Positions 25,000 through 37,219 of a stretch of 64,000 bases of DNA are shown one piece after another. This stretch comes from Symbiodinium natans. Its lineage: Eukaryota > Sar > Dinophyceae > Suessiales > Symbiodiniaceae. A program made the translations under genes and the position numbers. Where the stretch lies: NCBI GenBank assembly GCA_905221605.1, contig CAJNDS010002206.1, positions 291,226 through 355,225 on the forward strand. Direction: 5' to 3'. Below the pieces are notes generated by a model. That model did no database searches and was not told the origin of the DNA. It worked only from the letters and a program-made list of their open reading frames with translations. Every line of letters starts with the position of its first letter. The stretch's first letter is position 1.

Positions 25000-27900
25000 A
25001 ACCCCTAAGCCCTAAACCCTAGTAAATCCAAACCGTAAAAAACCCTAAACCCTAAACCCCACAAACCCCCAAACATAAGCATGTTTTTTTCAAACTCATC
25101 ATTGGAGCATTGCGTCTGCAGATCCGGCGTATTCTTTTTCGAACCCATCATGCGAGCGTTGCGTTTGCAAGCAAACCCTAATCCCTAAACCAAAAAAAAA
25201 ACCCTAACCCTTCAAAAAAACCAAACCCTAAACCCAGCCCTAAACCCAGAAAAACCCTAAACCCTGAAACCCCCTAAGCCCTAAACCCTTAAAAAACCCT
25301 GAACCCACAACCCTCCAAAACCCCCCTGAACTCTAAAACCCTAAAAACCTGGCCCTAAACCCTGAACCCTAAACCCTAAAAACCCCTAAACGCTATAAGC
25401 CCTACACCCAAAGAACCCCTGAGCCCTAAACCCAAAAAAACCCAAACCCTAAAAACTCCTCAACTTCAAACCCCGGAAACTCCCTAAGCCCTAAAAACCC
25501 CTAAGCCCTAAACCCTAATAAATACAAACCGTAAACAACCCTAAACCCTATACGCCCCCCAAACATAAACATGTTTCTTCAAACTCATCATGCGAGCATT
25601 GCGTGTTCAGATCCGGCTTATTCTTTTTCGAACCCATCATGCGAGTGTTGCGTTTGCAAACAAACCCTAATCCCTAAACCCAAAAAGAAACCCTAATATT
25701 TAAAAAAATCTAAACCCTAAACCCAGCCCTAAACCCAGCAAAACCCTAAACCCTAAAACCCTCTAAGCTTCAAACCCTGAAAAAACCCTGAACCCAAAAC
25801 CCTGAAAACCCAAACCCCCCCTGAACTCTAAACCCTAAAAACCTGGCCCTAAACCCAACCTAAACGCTTTCTGCCCTACACCCTAAGAACCCTTGAACCC
25901 TAAACCCAAAAAACCCAAACCCTAAAAACTCCTCAACTTCAAACCCCGGAAACTCCCTAACCCCTAAAAACCCCTAAGCCTTAGACCCTAGTAAATCCAA
26001 ACAGTAAAAAACCCTAAGCCCTAAACCCTACAAACCCCCAAACATAAGCATGTTTTTTTCAAACTCATCATGCGAGCATTGCGTCTGCAGATCCGGCTTA
26101 TTCTTTTTCGAACCCATCATGCGAGTGTTGCGTTTGCAAACAAACCCTAATCCCTGAACCCAAAAGAAACTCGAATCCTTAAAAAAGACCTAAACCCTAA
26201 ACCCAGCCCTAAACCCAGAAAAACCCTAAACCCTAAAAACCCCTAAGCCCTAAACCCTTAAAAAACCCTAAACCCAAAACCCTCAAAACCCCCCTGAACT
26301 CTAAACCCTAGAACCTGGCCCTAAACCCTAAACCCTAAACTCTAAAAACCCCTAAACACTATAAGCCCTACACCCTAAGAACCCCTGAACCCTAAACCCA
26401 AAAAACCCAAACCCTAAAAACTCCTCAACTTCAAACTCCGGAAACTCCCTAACCCCTAAAAACCCCTAAGCCCTAAACCCAAGTAAATCCAAACCGTAAA
26501 AAAACCCTAAACCCTAAACCCCACAAACCCCCAAACATAAGCATGTTTTTTTCAAACTCATCATGCGAGCATTGCGTCTGCAGATCCGGCGTATTCTTTT
26601 CCGAACCCATCATGCGAGCGTTGCGTTTGCAAGCAAACCCTAATCCCTAAACCCAAAAAAAAACCTAATCCTTAAAAAACCTAAACCCTAAACCCAGCCC
26701 TAAGCCCAGAAAAACCCTAAACCCTGAAACCCCCTAGGCCCTAAACCCTTAAAAAACCCTGAACCCACAACCCTCAAAAACCCCCCTGAACTCTAAAACC
26801 CTAAAAACCTGGCCCTAAACCCTAAAAACCCCTAAACGCTACAAGCCCTACACCCAAAGAACCCCTGAGCCCTAAACCCAAAAAAACCCTAAAACTCCTC
26901 AACTTCAAACCCCGAAAACTCCCTAACCCCTAAACACCCCTAAGCCCTAAACCCTAATAAATACAAACCGTAAAAAACCAAAAACCCTAAACCCTATACA
27001 CCCCCCAAACATAAACATGTTTCTTCAAACTCATCATGCGAGCATTGCGTGTTCAGATCCGGCTTATTCTTTTTCGAACCCATCATGCGAGTGTTGCGTT
27101 TGCAAACAAACCCTAATCCCTAAACCAAAAAAGAAACCCTAATCTTTAAAAAAAATCTAAACCCTAAACCCAGCCCTAAACCCAGAAAAACCCTAAACCC
27201 TAAAAACCCCTAAGCCCTAAACCCTTAAAAAACCCTGAACCCACAACCCTCCAAAACCCCCCTGAACTCTAAAACCCTAAAAACCTGGCCCTAAACCCTA
27301 AACCCTAAAAACCCTTAAACGCTATAAGCCCTACACCCAAAGAACCCCTGAGCCCTAAACCCAAAAAAACCCTAAAACCTCCTCAACTTCAAACCCCGGA
27401 AACTCCCTAACCCCTAAAACCCCCTAAGCCCTAAACCCTAGTAAATCCAAACCGTAAAAAACCCTAAACCCTAAACCCCACAAACCCCCAAACATAAGCA
27501 TGTTTTTTTCAAACTCATCATGCGAGCATTGCGTCTGCAGATCCGGCGTATTCTTTTTCGAACCCATCATGCGAGCGTTGCGTTTGCAAGCAAACCCTAA
27601 TCCCTAAACCCAAAAAAAACCCTTACCCTTCAAAAAAACCAAACCCTAAACCCAGCCCTAAACCCAGAAAAAACCCTAAACCCTAAACCCTTAAAACACC
27701 CTGAACCCACAACCCTCAAAAACCCCCCTGAACTCTAAAACCCTAAAAACCTGGCCCTAAACCCTAAAAACCCCTAAACGCTATAAGCCCTACACCCAAA
27801 AAACCCCTGAGCCCTAAACCCAAAAAAACCCTAAAACTCCTCAACTTCAAACCCCGAAAACTCCCTAACCCCTAAACACCCCTAAGCCCTAAACCCTAAT

Positions 27901-29260
27901 AAATACAAACCGTAAACTTCGTAAACAACCCTAGACCCTAAACCCTATACACCCCCCAAACATAAACATGTTTCTTCAAACTCATCATGCGAGCATTGCG
28001 TGTTCAGATCCGGCTTATTCTTTTTCGAACCCATCATGCGAGTGTTGCGTTTGCAAACAAACCCTAATGCCTAAACCAAAAAAGAAACCCTAATCTTTAA
28101 AAAAAATCTAAACCCTAGACCCAGCCCTGAACCCAGCAAAACCCTAAACCCTAAAACCCCCTAAGCTTCAAACCCTGAAAAACCCTAAACGCTATAAGCC
28201 CTACACCCTAAGAAGCCCTGAGCCCGACACCCAAACTCCTCAACTTCAAACCCCGAAAACTCCCTAACCCCTAAAAACCCCTAAGCCCTAAACCCTTATA
28301 AATCCAAACCGTAAAAAACCCTAAACCCTAAACCCAACAAACCCCCAAACATAAGCATGTTGTTTTCAACTTCATCATGCGAGCACTGCGTCTGCAGATC
28401 CGGCTTATTCTTTTTCGAACCCATCATGCGAGTGTTGCGTTTGCAAACAAACCCTAATCCCTAAACCCAAAAGAAACCCTCATCCTTAAAAGAACCTAAA
28501 CCCTAAACCCAGCCCTAAACCCAGCCCTAAACCCAGAAAAACCCTAAACCCTAAAACCCCCTGAGCCCTAAACCCGTAAAAAACCCTGAACCCAAAACCC
28601 TCAAAACCCCCTTGAACTCTAAATCCTAAAAACCTGGCCCTAAACCCTAAACCTTAAACCACCGCGAAAAGCCCTACACCCCAAGAACCCCACCCAAAAA
28701 ACCCTAAACCCTAAAAACTCCTCAACTTCAAACCCCGAAAACTCCGTAACCCCTAAAAACCCTAAGCCCCAAACCCTAATAAATACAAACCGTAACAAAC
28801 CCTAAACCCTAAACCCTACAAACCCCCCAAACATAAACATGTTTTTCAAACTCATCATGCGAGCATTGCGTGTTCAGATCCGGCTTATTCTTTTTCGAAC
28901 CCATCATGCGAGTGTTGCGCTTGCAAGCAAACCCTAATCCCTAAACCCAAAAGAAACCCTAATCCTCAAAAAAAAAACCTCAACCCTAAACCCAGCCCTA
29001 AACCCAGAAAAACCTAAACCCTAAAACCCCCTAAGCCCTAAACCCTTAAAAAACCCTGAACCCACAACCCTCAAAACCCCCCTGAACTCTAAACCCAACC
29101 TGGCCCGAAACCCTAAACCCTAAACCCTAAAAACCCTTAAACGCTATAAGCCCTACACCCTAAGAACCCCTGAGCCCGACACCCAAAAAACCCTAAACCC
29201 TAAAAACTCCTCAACTTCAAACCCCGAAAACTCCCTAACCCCTAAAAACCCCTAAGCCCT
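24995..29260. repeat. Telomere-like satellite array, right block
   Basis: Continuation of the left block in the same orientation. Nine spacers are visible, near 25090, 25570, 26050, 26540, 27015, 27500, 27965, 28360 and 28840. Two spacer types exist: CGTCTGCAGATCCGG and CGTGTTCAGATCCGG. They mostly alternate (order I, II, I, I, II, I, II, I, II), giving a dimeric higher-order pattern of about 970 bp. The array ends abruptly at CCTAAGCCCT before unique sequence. No gene. Confidence 0.92.
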
Positions 29261-30014
29261 GTGCGAAGTGTCCAAATCAAGGAAAACTTGCGCAACCCAC
29301 TCCAATAGCTAGCTCAGGCCACACGATGACAAAGAAGTTGAATATATATACAGTTGCAGGTTGTTATGTTGCTCCAATAGTAGCAGTATCCCTGCCACGG
29401 GGAACACAAGGTAGCTAGCCAGGTATTCCTACGCCACTCCCGATGACGTCTATCGGAAGGATCCCTCGAGTTGCTATCTCCAAGGGGGATGGCCTATCCA
29501 CCAGATGTATCCGCTAGCCGTCCCACCACACGTTGTCAGCACACAGCCCCCCTTTCAGCTCCTCTAGCCCTCCGGCTGCGAGTTGGCTGAGGAATCTATC
29601 CACGGGGTCGAAAAGAATCTGTACAAGACTTCCAAATAAGGGCCCTTCTTGAGCAGCTAGTAGCTGCAATCGCGCAAGAAATTATCCAACTATCCAATTT
29701 GGAATGCTTGGTGTTCCAAACAAATTGTTCCTTCATAAGTGGGTCTTCAGGTGGAGGTCGAGGGCGTCGTTCAGGATGCTAAGGTCGCCTCGGACACAGT
29801 ATACAGGGCATGCACTACCACTTTAGACGACATGGCACTGTTTGATACCACATGGCGCTACAAGGCATGATTTCACAACGAGGCTACCTAACAGTTACAA
29901 GCAGTCAGAGCTTGAAGAAAGCCATGCGCTCATGAACATCGCTTTGAGTCTGCATTCTTGCATGAGCACCAATAGTCCAATGGACATATCTGGTAGGGAA
30001 GCTCCAGTGACCTC
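29261..30014. other. Unique host sequence, no gene recognised
   Basis: Mixed-composition sequence directly after the satellite. No open frame with recognisable motifs, no tRNA or rRNA features, no obvious repeats. Confidence 0.5.
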
Positions 30015-30228
30015 CACAGTTAGAGAAAGAAAGTTCCGGTTCCAAACAAGTTCCTTTGCCGCCTTGCTGCCTGCTGTTCTAATTTTGGGGGAAGACTGAC
30101 CGACTGAGAGGCTTATTTGTTTTACTCGCAACGAGGAGCTGTGAAAGCCAGATCTGGCTTCCCGTGTGTTAAAAAAAACGCCGCAACTGGGCCCAAAAAT
30201 GGCTCCTAAACTTGGGTTCCAATTTGAG
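30015..30228. repeat. Direct repeat of about 215 bp, copy 1
   Basis: From CACAGTTAGAGAAAG to GGTTCCAATTTGAG; matches 30510-30740 with a few indels, including an extra ACAAGACTTAGACTGGAACC in copy 2. Spacing start to start is about 495 bp. Could be the ends of a decayed mobile element or a local duplication. Confidence 0.8.
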
Positions 30229-30509
30229 GCTCCAACCTGGGTGGCCTTGTATGTTCACACAGGAAATCCAAAATCTAGGGTCCGTTTTCGGTGCCCAGAA
30301 TTGAGCTGCTTTTGGAACCCATTTGAGTTCAATAACAATTGAAAATCAACTCACAGACAAACAAGATGTTTTCTATTCGATACTGTTTGCATCAACACTC
30401 AAGAAAACAAAAAACGCCGTCGATACGCGTGTTCTTGGCTTGCTAAACTTGTCTTGAGCTGGCATTCAAGACAAAGCACTCTTGCATTGTTCGCGTGCGA
30501 TCTCTCTCG

Positions 30510-30740
30510 CACAGTTAGAGAAAGTTCCGGTTCCAAACAAGTTCACACTTTGCCGCCTTGCTGCCTGCTGTTCTAATTTTGGGGGAAGACTGACACAAGA
30601 CTTAGACTGGAACCGACTGAGAGGCTAATGTGTTTTACTCGCAACGAGGAGCTGTGAAAGCCAGATCTGGCTTCCCGCGTGTGAAAAAAACGCCGCAACT
30701 GGGCCCAAAAATGGCTCCTAAACTTGGGTTCCAATTTGAG
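30510..30740. repeat. Direct repeat of about 230 bp, copy 2
   Basis: See 30015-30228. The 280-bp interval between the copies shows no gene. Confidence 0.8.
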
Positions 30741-32462
30741 CTTAAGGCCACCCAGGAAATGGCCGCTCCCCAAGTGTATGTCCATGGCCATGTTGTATGA
30801 CAGCTCCTTGGCTTATACAAAGGCACCATGTCACCTCATAAGACCCTTATAGCCCATTGGCTAAGCATTGCTCGTCTCATGCTATCTGTAACATGCAAAA
30901 CATGTGTGAGCGCAGGCTCATGTCTTTTTCTTTGCGAACTGCATCCTACACCAGTCCGGCTCTGCCTTGTTTCAAGGCAACATTACGACGCCCATCCGAT
31001 ATGGGTTGCAGATATTGCAAAACACATTTGCGTGGCCGGCTCACGAACAAGGCCCCGTAACGTGATCACGCGTCAAAGCGGAAAGACAACTGCGGGCTTT
31101 GAAATTATGAGCACGGAGAAACGTTTGGAGCCGCTTGCTAGCGGGGGACCCACTAACCTGGTTAGGAGGACCCAGTAGAAGGCCATTTTTCGTGACCCCA
31201 AGAGGCTTGCCTGGGGCACCAAAAGGCAACAATTGGCATTAAGGATAATGAGGTGGAATGTCCCTGCCAAGCTGTTGCGCACCTGTTGCAGAGAGACCTC
31301 ATCTTGGAAGTTGAAGCCTGGTGGGACCCGGGAAGTGCCGTAATCGCGGGGTAATAATTTCTACACCAGCTTTCGGCTAGATGTTTTGGAACTTGGGTTG
31401 AACCTGGCTTGAACCTGGGTTGCTCAATCTTCAAGGAGACGAGACTGTTTTTTTGTTTCTTAAAGCAAAAGAGGAGAAGAGAAGGGAGGTATTTAGCACA
31501 AAGAGGTCAGTAGTATGCACCGCTCTGTTGGAGGGCCCAGCTCTGCCTTTCGCAGCATGCACTCTGGCTCTCCACCGTTAGCGGAAAATTCGAGCAATGT
31601 TTCTGTTCCTTCGTTGTTCTAGTCACCTTCAGATCCCGAACGACATTGTGCTTCTCACTTTCATCAGTGCTTCTCAATGTCATCGCAGCCCCTCCTCTTC
31701 CCTTCTTCCATCATGCAGGTGATCTTCATGCCTTATCTCTCTTCTTCACGGACACTGGTTGATGCCACTGCTATACGCTCATAAACCTGACTGGTGGATG
31801 CCATTTCTCCGCGGATTCAAGCTTGCCAGTATTTCCGTTTCTCCTGCTCTACTTGGAAAGAGAGGAGAAGAGAGAAAGGACTTGGGTCTAAATTTCACCT
31901 TTCTCAAATCTTGTGAAGGGGCCTTGAAGAGGGCCTAAAGAGGGCTTGTTTTGTTTTTTGGATTTCATTATTCGAAGACCTTCAACCTGGGTTGATTTTT
32001 CAAATACTTGAGTACGGCCTCACAATTCCCTTGAAGGGCTCAAAACCTTGTCAGGACCTCCCAGAGCTTTTTTCCAACTTTTGCGGGCTGTCCATTGTGA
32101 AAAATTGCTGAAAAAACGTGGTGTTGTAATTGCTTGCGGTTGTGCCCTCTGGATGGCAACTAAGAGAAGTGTCACTCTTCAGAATTAGAGGGAGCTTAAA
32201 TTCAACTTTTCCTTGAATTTTAACAAGCAGATATTGAAAAGATCCTTTGTTAGCTGTAAAGTCTTCATCACGGCTGGGCGCAGGCATACATTCTGGTGCG
32301 TTCCATTCTTCAGGAAGGCCATTTCTGCGTGCTGGAGCTCAGGCACATCGTTGCAGCTTTATGATTATGAGTTTTTGGTTTCCGCTTATTTCTAAATATA
32401 ATTGAAATCTCAAATGTGAAAATGTATTATTGATTTTCCTTATTTCTGAATAGATGTATTAT
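30741..32462. other. Host non-coding sequence with scattered TTGAACCTGGG words
   Basis: No supported gene. ACTTGGGTTGAACCTGGCTT at 31391-31410 and related words near 31980 belong to the minisatellite family that sits at each retroelement junction further right. A pyrimidine-rich stretch (31600-31760) and one copy of the 110-bp motif of 33480-34320 (31850-31990) are present. Confidence 0.5.
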
Positions 32463-33160
32463 TTTTGGCGAAGAATCTAATCATTCATTTCATTTCTGGA
32501 AGACCAAATATGATAAATTTCCTAATGAGAGAAAAAATGAATCCTGAAGACCTTCCTTTGAAGATTTTTCCTGGATTCATTTGACGAAGGTATTTTGGCG
32601 AAGAATCTAATCATCCATTCCCTTCCTGCCAAATCAAATATGATTGAGGATTTCCTAAAGAGAAATATTCTAAAATAATCTTCTTTTCAGAATTTTGTTC
32701 TGGGATCATTGGACGAAGATTTTTTGGCCAAGAATCTAATCATTCATTTCATTTCTGGCAAACCAAACATGATTGCAAACATCTTAATAAGAAATCCTCT
32801 GAATCCTGAAGATCTTCCTTTTGAAGAATTTTTCTGGATTCATTTGGCGACGATTTTTGGCGAAGAATCTAATCATTCATTCCCTTCTTGCCAAATCAAA
32901 TCTGATTGAGGATCTTCTAAAGAGGAATATTCTAAAATAATCTTCTTTTCAGAGATCTTCTGGAATCTTTGGACAAATATTTTTTGGCGAAGAACCTAAT
33001 CATTCATTTCATTTCTGGCAAACCAAATATGATTGGAAATTTCCTAATAAGAAAAATTCTGAATCCTGAAGATCTTCCTTTTGAAGAGTTTTTCTGGATC
33101 CATTTGGCGAAGATTTTTTGGCGAAGAATCTAATCATTCATTTCATTTCTGGCAAATCTC
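32463..33160. repeat. Alternating dimeric tandem repeat (about 125-bp monomers)
   Basis: Monomers start with TTTTGGCGAAGAATCTAATC. Type A continues with CATTTCATTTCTGG ... CCTGAAGA; type B with CATTCCCTTC ... CTAAAATAATCTTC. The order is A (32463), B (32593), A (32718), B (32849), A (32981) and a partial sixth (33109). This is a higher-order dimer of about 255 bp. Open frames inside it simply follow the repeat. Confidence 0.85.
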
Positions 33161-33480
33161 CTCTCTTCTCTTCTCTCTTCCTTTCTCTCTTTTTGCCTAT
33201 CATCCTTTCTCTTCTCTTTTCTCTCAAGGGGAAGCTTAAAGAAATTCAAAAAACAAAAAAAAAGAAACAAAAAAAACAAAAAAAAAAAAAAAAAAAACTA
33301 AAAAAAAAAAAAAGAGCGTATAAATTGAGCTTGCGTTTTGCATCATGCGTGCCTTCTTCGTACCGTGCATCCTTCTAATTATCAGAGCACCAGTCATATG
33401 ACGTGCGGAGCCTGCTAGTCAAGAAAAGGTGACGCTCCAGAAGGGCTAGAAGTCGCGAATTTACTGATTTTCTAACCGCT
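33161..33480. other. CT-rich stretch, poly-A block and unique sequence
   Basis: A pyrimidine run (33160-33228) is followed by an A-rich block at 33240-33313 with up to 19 consecutive A, then unique sequence. The A block could be the tail of an old retroposon. No gene. Confidence 0.5.
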
Positions 33481-34360
33481 GGAGCTTTCTGAAAATTTAT
33501 TCTAAATTCCACTCCCCTTCGAATATTCTTTTGTTTTTTCGTATTTCATTTCTCGAAAACTCAGAGGAGAAGGGAGAAGGGAATTTATTCCAAATTCTAC
33601 CTCCCTCGAATTTCTTGAATCTTCTTTTGTTTTTTGTATTTCCTTATTCGAAAATTAGAGGAGTAGAGACGAGACAGTTGTTGTTTCTAAAAGTAAAGAG
33701 CGGGGGCGCAGCCCCCCCATTTTGCCTGTTGTGAATTGGAAAGAGGGGAGAAGAGAGAAGACTTTAGTCTAAATTTCACCTCCCTCAAATCTTGTTTTGT
33801 TTTTGTATTTCATTGTTCAAAACTCAGAGGAGTCGAGACGAGATTGTTTTTGTTTTAAGAAGTAAAGAGCGGGGGGGTTGGGGGCAGGACGGCGGGGAAA
33901 GGGGGCTATTTGGGGCTTAAAGGGGGAGCTTAAGGGGGGGCTTAAGGGGGGCTTAAGGGGGGGGCTTAAGGGGGGCTTAAGGGGGGGTTTCAAGGGGGGG
34001 CTTAAAGGGGGGCTTGAAGGGGCTTAGGGGGCGTAAAGGGAGGCTTGAAGGGGGCCTTGAAGAGGGCTTAAAGGGGGTCTTAAGAGGGGGGGGCTGAAAG
34101 AAGATGAGAGAAGGGATTTATTCTAAATCCCCCCTCGAATCTTGTTTTATTTTTTGGATTTCATTATTCGAAGCCAGAGAAGTGAGACTTTAAACATTAC
34201 CTTCTCTTCAAGAAGAGAGAGAAGGAAATTTAGTCTAAATTCCGCCCCATCAAATCTTGTTTTATTTTTCCATTTGTTTTTTAGATTTCATTATTCGAAA
34301 TTAGAGAAGTGAGGGGGGTCTTAAGGGGGAGGCTTATCGGGGGTTTAAAGGGGGGCTTAA
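33481..34360. repeat. Degenerate 110-bp repeats and G-rich GGGGCTTAA repeats
   Basis: The motif TCTAAATTCC ... CCTC(G/A)AATCTTG followed by TTTTTG(T/G)ATTTCATTATTCGAAA recurs about five times (33490, 33580, 33760, 34115, 34240). Between them, 33868-34095 is a purine block of GGGGGGCTTAAGGGG units with many G runs, able in principle to form G-quadruplexes. A perfect GGGGGC-GCA-GCCCCC hairpin lies at 33702-33716. No gene. Confidence 0.75.
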
Positions 34361-34363
34361 AGG

Positions 34364-34430
34364 TCGAACCTGGGTTGAACCTGGGTTGAACCCGGATTCA
34401 ACCCAGGTTGAACCCAGGTTGAACCTGGAT
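34364..34430. repeat. TTGAACCTGGG minisatellite at retroelement junction
   Basis: GAACCTGGGTTGAACCTGGG and its complement-type words CAACCCAGGTTGAACCCAGG lie side by side, so the block can fold on itself. Related blocks precede the other element starts (36162-36217, 43331-43340, 44107-44116, 50483-50510). Confidence 0.8.
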
Positions 34431-34431
34431 T

Positions 34432-36150
34432 CTGGCTCAAGGCTCTCGGCTCGAGTGAGAAGGCAAGTGGTAGGCAGTTTTCAGGTAGGGTAGCTGCCTA
34501 GATGCCATGGAGCCCACCCTCTAAGAGGGATAGCTTGGCTATCATAACCTCAGAGGTGAGCCGAGAGGGAAGGTGCATCCTTCGACTGGAGCGAACTACC
34601 AGGGCAGGGCACTTCCGCGATGCCCAGTCCCTGGAGCAGAGTTTCAGCGAGCGTGCCAAACAGGGATGCCTTCCATGGGCCTCGTGGCCAAGTGGCACCG
34701 AGGCAGAAGAGAGGTGCAGACCCTCTGACCCGAACAGATAGGGGCAAGGGCCGGCGGGCAGGGATCAGCCCAGTATGCTCGGGGGGGACCGCAAGGCACG
34801 GTTAGTAAGAGAGTGAAAGCCGGAGCTGCGGCGAACTTGAGCAACTGGTCTGTACAGCCTGTTGCCACCGCTTGCAATCCCTGGAGAGCTGGAGTTAGGA
34901 AGCTGGAAGTTTGGGAGTCTGCAGTGGCGATTAGGGAACGTGATGCAGTGGCCAGCAGGCCGAAAGCACATGCCCCCTTCTGGAAGCCTGCTACATTCTG
35001 TGGCTTGTAACGGGCTATCGCCTATACTGGCTGCTAACCAGTTTAACATTGGCTTGAAGTGTGAGATAGATCTGGCGGGCTCTTTCGTGACTCACACAGC
35101 CAGAGGTTTTATCCTCTTTGAGATGAGTGGTATAAGGCCCTCCTGACCTTTGTCATGCTGGGGTATGCCCAGGCCTACCAAGCTTAGTGTCAGGAGCTTT
35201 AGTTTGTCCACCTTGGCCTTGCCTAGGACTCATCTACAGGAAATCCACACTGGCGGCAGTGCTTGAGAGTGGGATAGCTACCAGAGGCAAGATTCCGCCT
35301 TAGGCGCTGCCTGAGGTTTATGTTTATGGGTTTGGCTTCTGCCTGGCGTGTTTCCCCGCGCCAGTGCACTTCGTGCATGGGGGAATTGAGGGGAAAGCGT
35401 GGTCCCCGCGCCTTGTTGAGGGGAGGCGTCGACCCTGCGCCAAATATACCAAGTTGAGGGGTGCAGTGTCCCCAAGCCTGTCGACATAAGCCTTGTCCAG
35501 GTGGTCCCATCCACCCTCGCACAGGGTAGTTTTCAGGAGGTGCTTTCTGGAACCCTCCACACAGTGTCCTGGAGTGCCAGACGCCAGGAGTGTGGAGGTG
35601 GCATCCTCGGGCTGTGAAGTGGCGGGCTTCACTGCCCAGGGCCCACAGGGCTGCAGGCTGAGCAGTCACGGCAGTTCTTTCCTCTCAGCTGAAGCAGGCG
35701 GACAACCCTGTAGCTGGGCCAAACCAATTTGTACAGGTAATTGGTGCCTGTGCCCGAGAGGTCGCAGGTTCTAAGTGCAGAATGTATATGCCTTGCTGTG
35801 CACCAGGAGGGATGCCCTCTTACTGACAGGAAAGGGAGAAGGGTAGTTTGCAAGCGGACATGAGGCAATCCGCACCCACAGATAGGGGCTACCCTCTCAC
35901 TCAGTACTGAGAAGAGGAGCGATTGGTGGGGCTCGGTGGAGCTTAGCAGCAGCGAGAGGTGCCACCCTCTAGTGAGAGGCTGAGGCAATGACCTCATAGG
36001 CTTGAGGTCCCACCCTCAGTAGTGGCACTAGTAGCAGAAGGCTTTACCTGTACAGTTAGCCTCTGCTGCTCAATAGTGTAGTGGTACTTAGCAGTACGGA
36101 CTCCGGTCCCAAACACCAAGACGGTGGACTCGCAAACCAAGCTCAACTCG
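34432..36150 (+). mobile_element. Non-coding retroelement X1 sharing the LINE 3' tail
   Basis: Starts with the spliced-leader relic TGGCTCAAG (34433-34441) and ends with CCAAACACCAAGACGGTGGA ... CTCAACTCGGAAAAAA, which is also the 3' end of the LINE copies. The interior shows no coherent coding frame; short open frames on both strands lack motifs and are not conserved in X2. It is therefore probably a non-autonomous, SINE-like element moved by the LINE machinery. Many short GAGG...CCTC hairpins are present (for example 35955-35970). Confidence 0.65.
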
Positions 36151-36218
36151 GAAAAAATTGAACCTGGATTCTGACCCGGGTTCTGAACCCGGGTTGAACC
36201 CAGGTTGCACCTGGGTTG

Positions 36219-36229
36219 TTTGGCTCAAG
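36219..36229 (+). other. Spliced-leader relic at LINE copy A 5' end
   Basis: TTTGGCTCAAG equals the last 11 nt of the dinoflagellate spliced leader. Confidence 0.7.
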
Positions 36230-36333
36230 TTTTCGGCCCAAGGAGTAGCCTGAGGATAGTTTCGGAGGTCTCAGCCTTCCTAGCCTGGTAGCCAGCCTAG
36301 GACAGTTTGCCCAGAGGTGCCTTCCTCTTAGCC

Positions 36334-37204
36334 ATGGCCCCCCGCGAGTACATCTGTTGCAGTGGCAAAAGCTGCACAGGATGGATTTGGGCGGACAAGG
36401 CTCAGCCGCACATGCACTGCAAGAAATGCAGAACGCCCTGGGCAAACAGCGTTCGACAGGCGAGACAGAACTGGAGCCAGTGGAAGCCACAATGGCCCAC
36501 AGTGGCTGAGGCAGCTTACTGGCAGCCGCCAAAGAAGCCCAAGCCTTCGAAGACACCACTGCCGAACAAGGTCCTGCAAGCCCTAGGAGTGGCGTGGGAC
36601 AATGTGCCTGAAGCGGTGCAAAAGAACCTCCAGGAGGCAGGGTACCGACCACCCAAGGCACAGGTCAAAGAAGAGGTGGACGACCTCACAGACCTGTGCC
36701 AGAAGCATGAAGCCGCCCTGCCGGAGGAGGTCAAAGCCTACCTGAAAGGCCTCAAGGCCAGTCAGGAGGTGACGCCCTCCCAAGCTGCGAGCCAGGCCAG
36801 CCAGAGCTGGCAGAGCGCAGCACATCGCCGATCAAAAGATTGGCCTGCAGAAGCGCATAGACATGGCGAAGGAGTCATTAAGGCAGCTTCTACAAGAAAT
36901 GATTGTGCTGAATGAGCAAGCTGAGAGGGCACAGAAGGCAGTAGAGGCAAGCTCAGGCCTACTCAAAGAGAAAGTCTTCTGCGAATCCGCTGCGGACATG
37001 GAGGTCGACAGCATCCTCCATGAGTTGGGGGTAAGCCTCAACGAGGAGCAAGAGAAAAAACTCCATGAGATTAAAGCGGAGCGAGAAGCAAAGAGGCGTC
37101 GCACGCAGGAGGGCCCCACCCCTCCCGGCCTTGAAGAGCACACCCAGGAGGGGATGCCTCCTGGCAATGCCAATGCCCCGCCGGGGCTGGGCCCGGTGGC
37201 CTAG
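36334..37204 (+). pseudogene. LINE ORF1, copy A, frameshifted
   Basis: Start chosen at MAPREYICC, which is conserved in copies B and C. Residues 8-42 carry CCSGKSCTGW and HCKKCRTPW, a Cys-rich zinc module likely to bind RNA. A Trp/Pro/Lys-rich basic part and a long coiled coil (MIVLNEQAERAQKAVEASSG, RQLLQEM) follow. The frame breaks near 36820 where a stretch corresponding to AGKLKHIADQK of copy C is damaged; the second frame runs to 37204 and ends PPGLGPVA. Confidence 0.75.
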
Positions 37205-37219
37205 GGGGCCCAAGAGGAG

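Noticed and set aside
24833-25015. 60-codon frame over the right end of the element
   Set aside because: It crosses the inverted repeat, target duplication and satellite, so it cannot be a conserved gene.
32709-32909. 66-codon frame in the tandem repeat
   Set aside because: Its sequence simply follows the 125-bp repeat and is interrupted in other monomers.
29261-34431. tRNA, rRNA or host protein gene in the middle region
   Set aside because: No cloverleaf-like arms, rRNA-like blocks or motif-bearing frames were seen by eye; a covariance search could not be run.
34787-35768. Intron in X1 spliced out in X2
   Set aside because: Junction bases do not give GT-AG or a clear alternative boundary; a deletion is simpler.
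34498-36142. Short proteins within X1
   Set aside because: Frames occur on both strands, carry no motifs, and most are lost by the internal deletion in X2.
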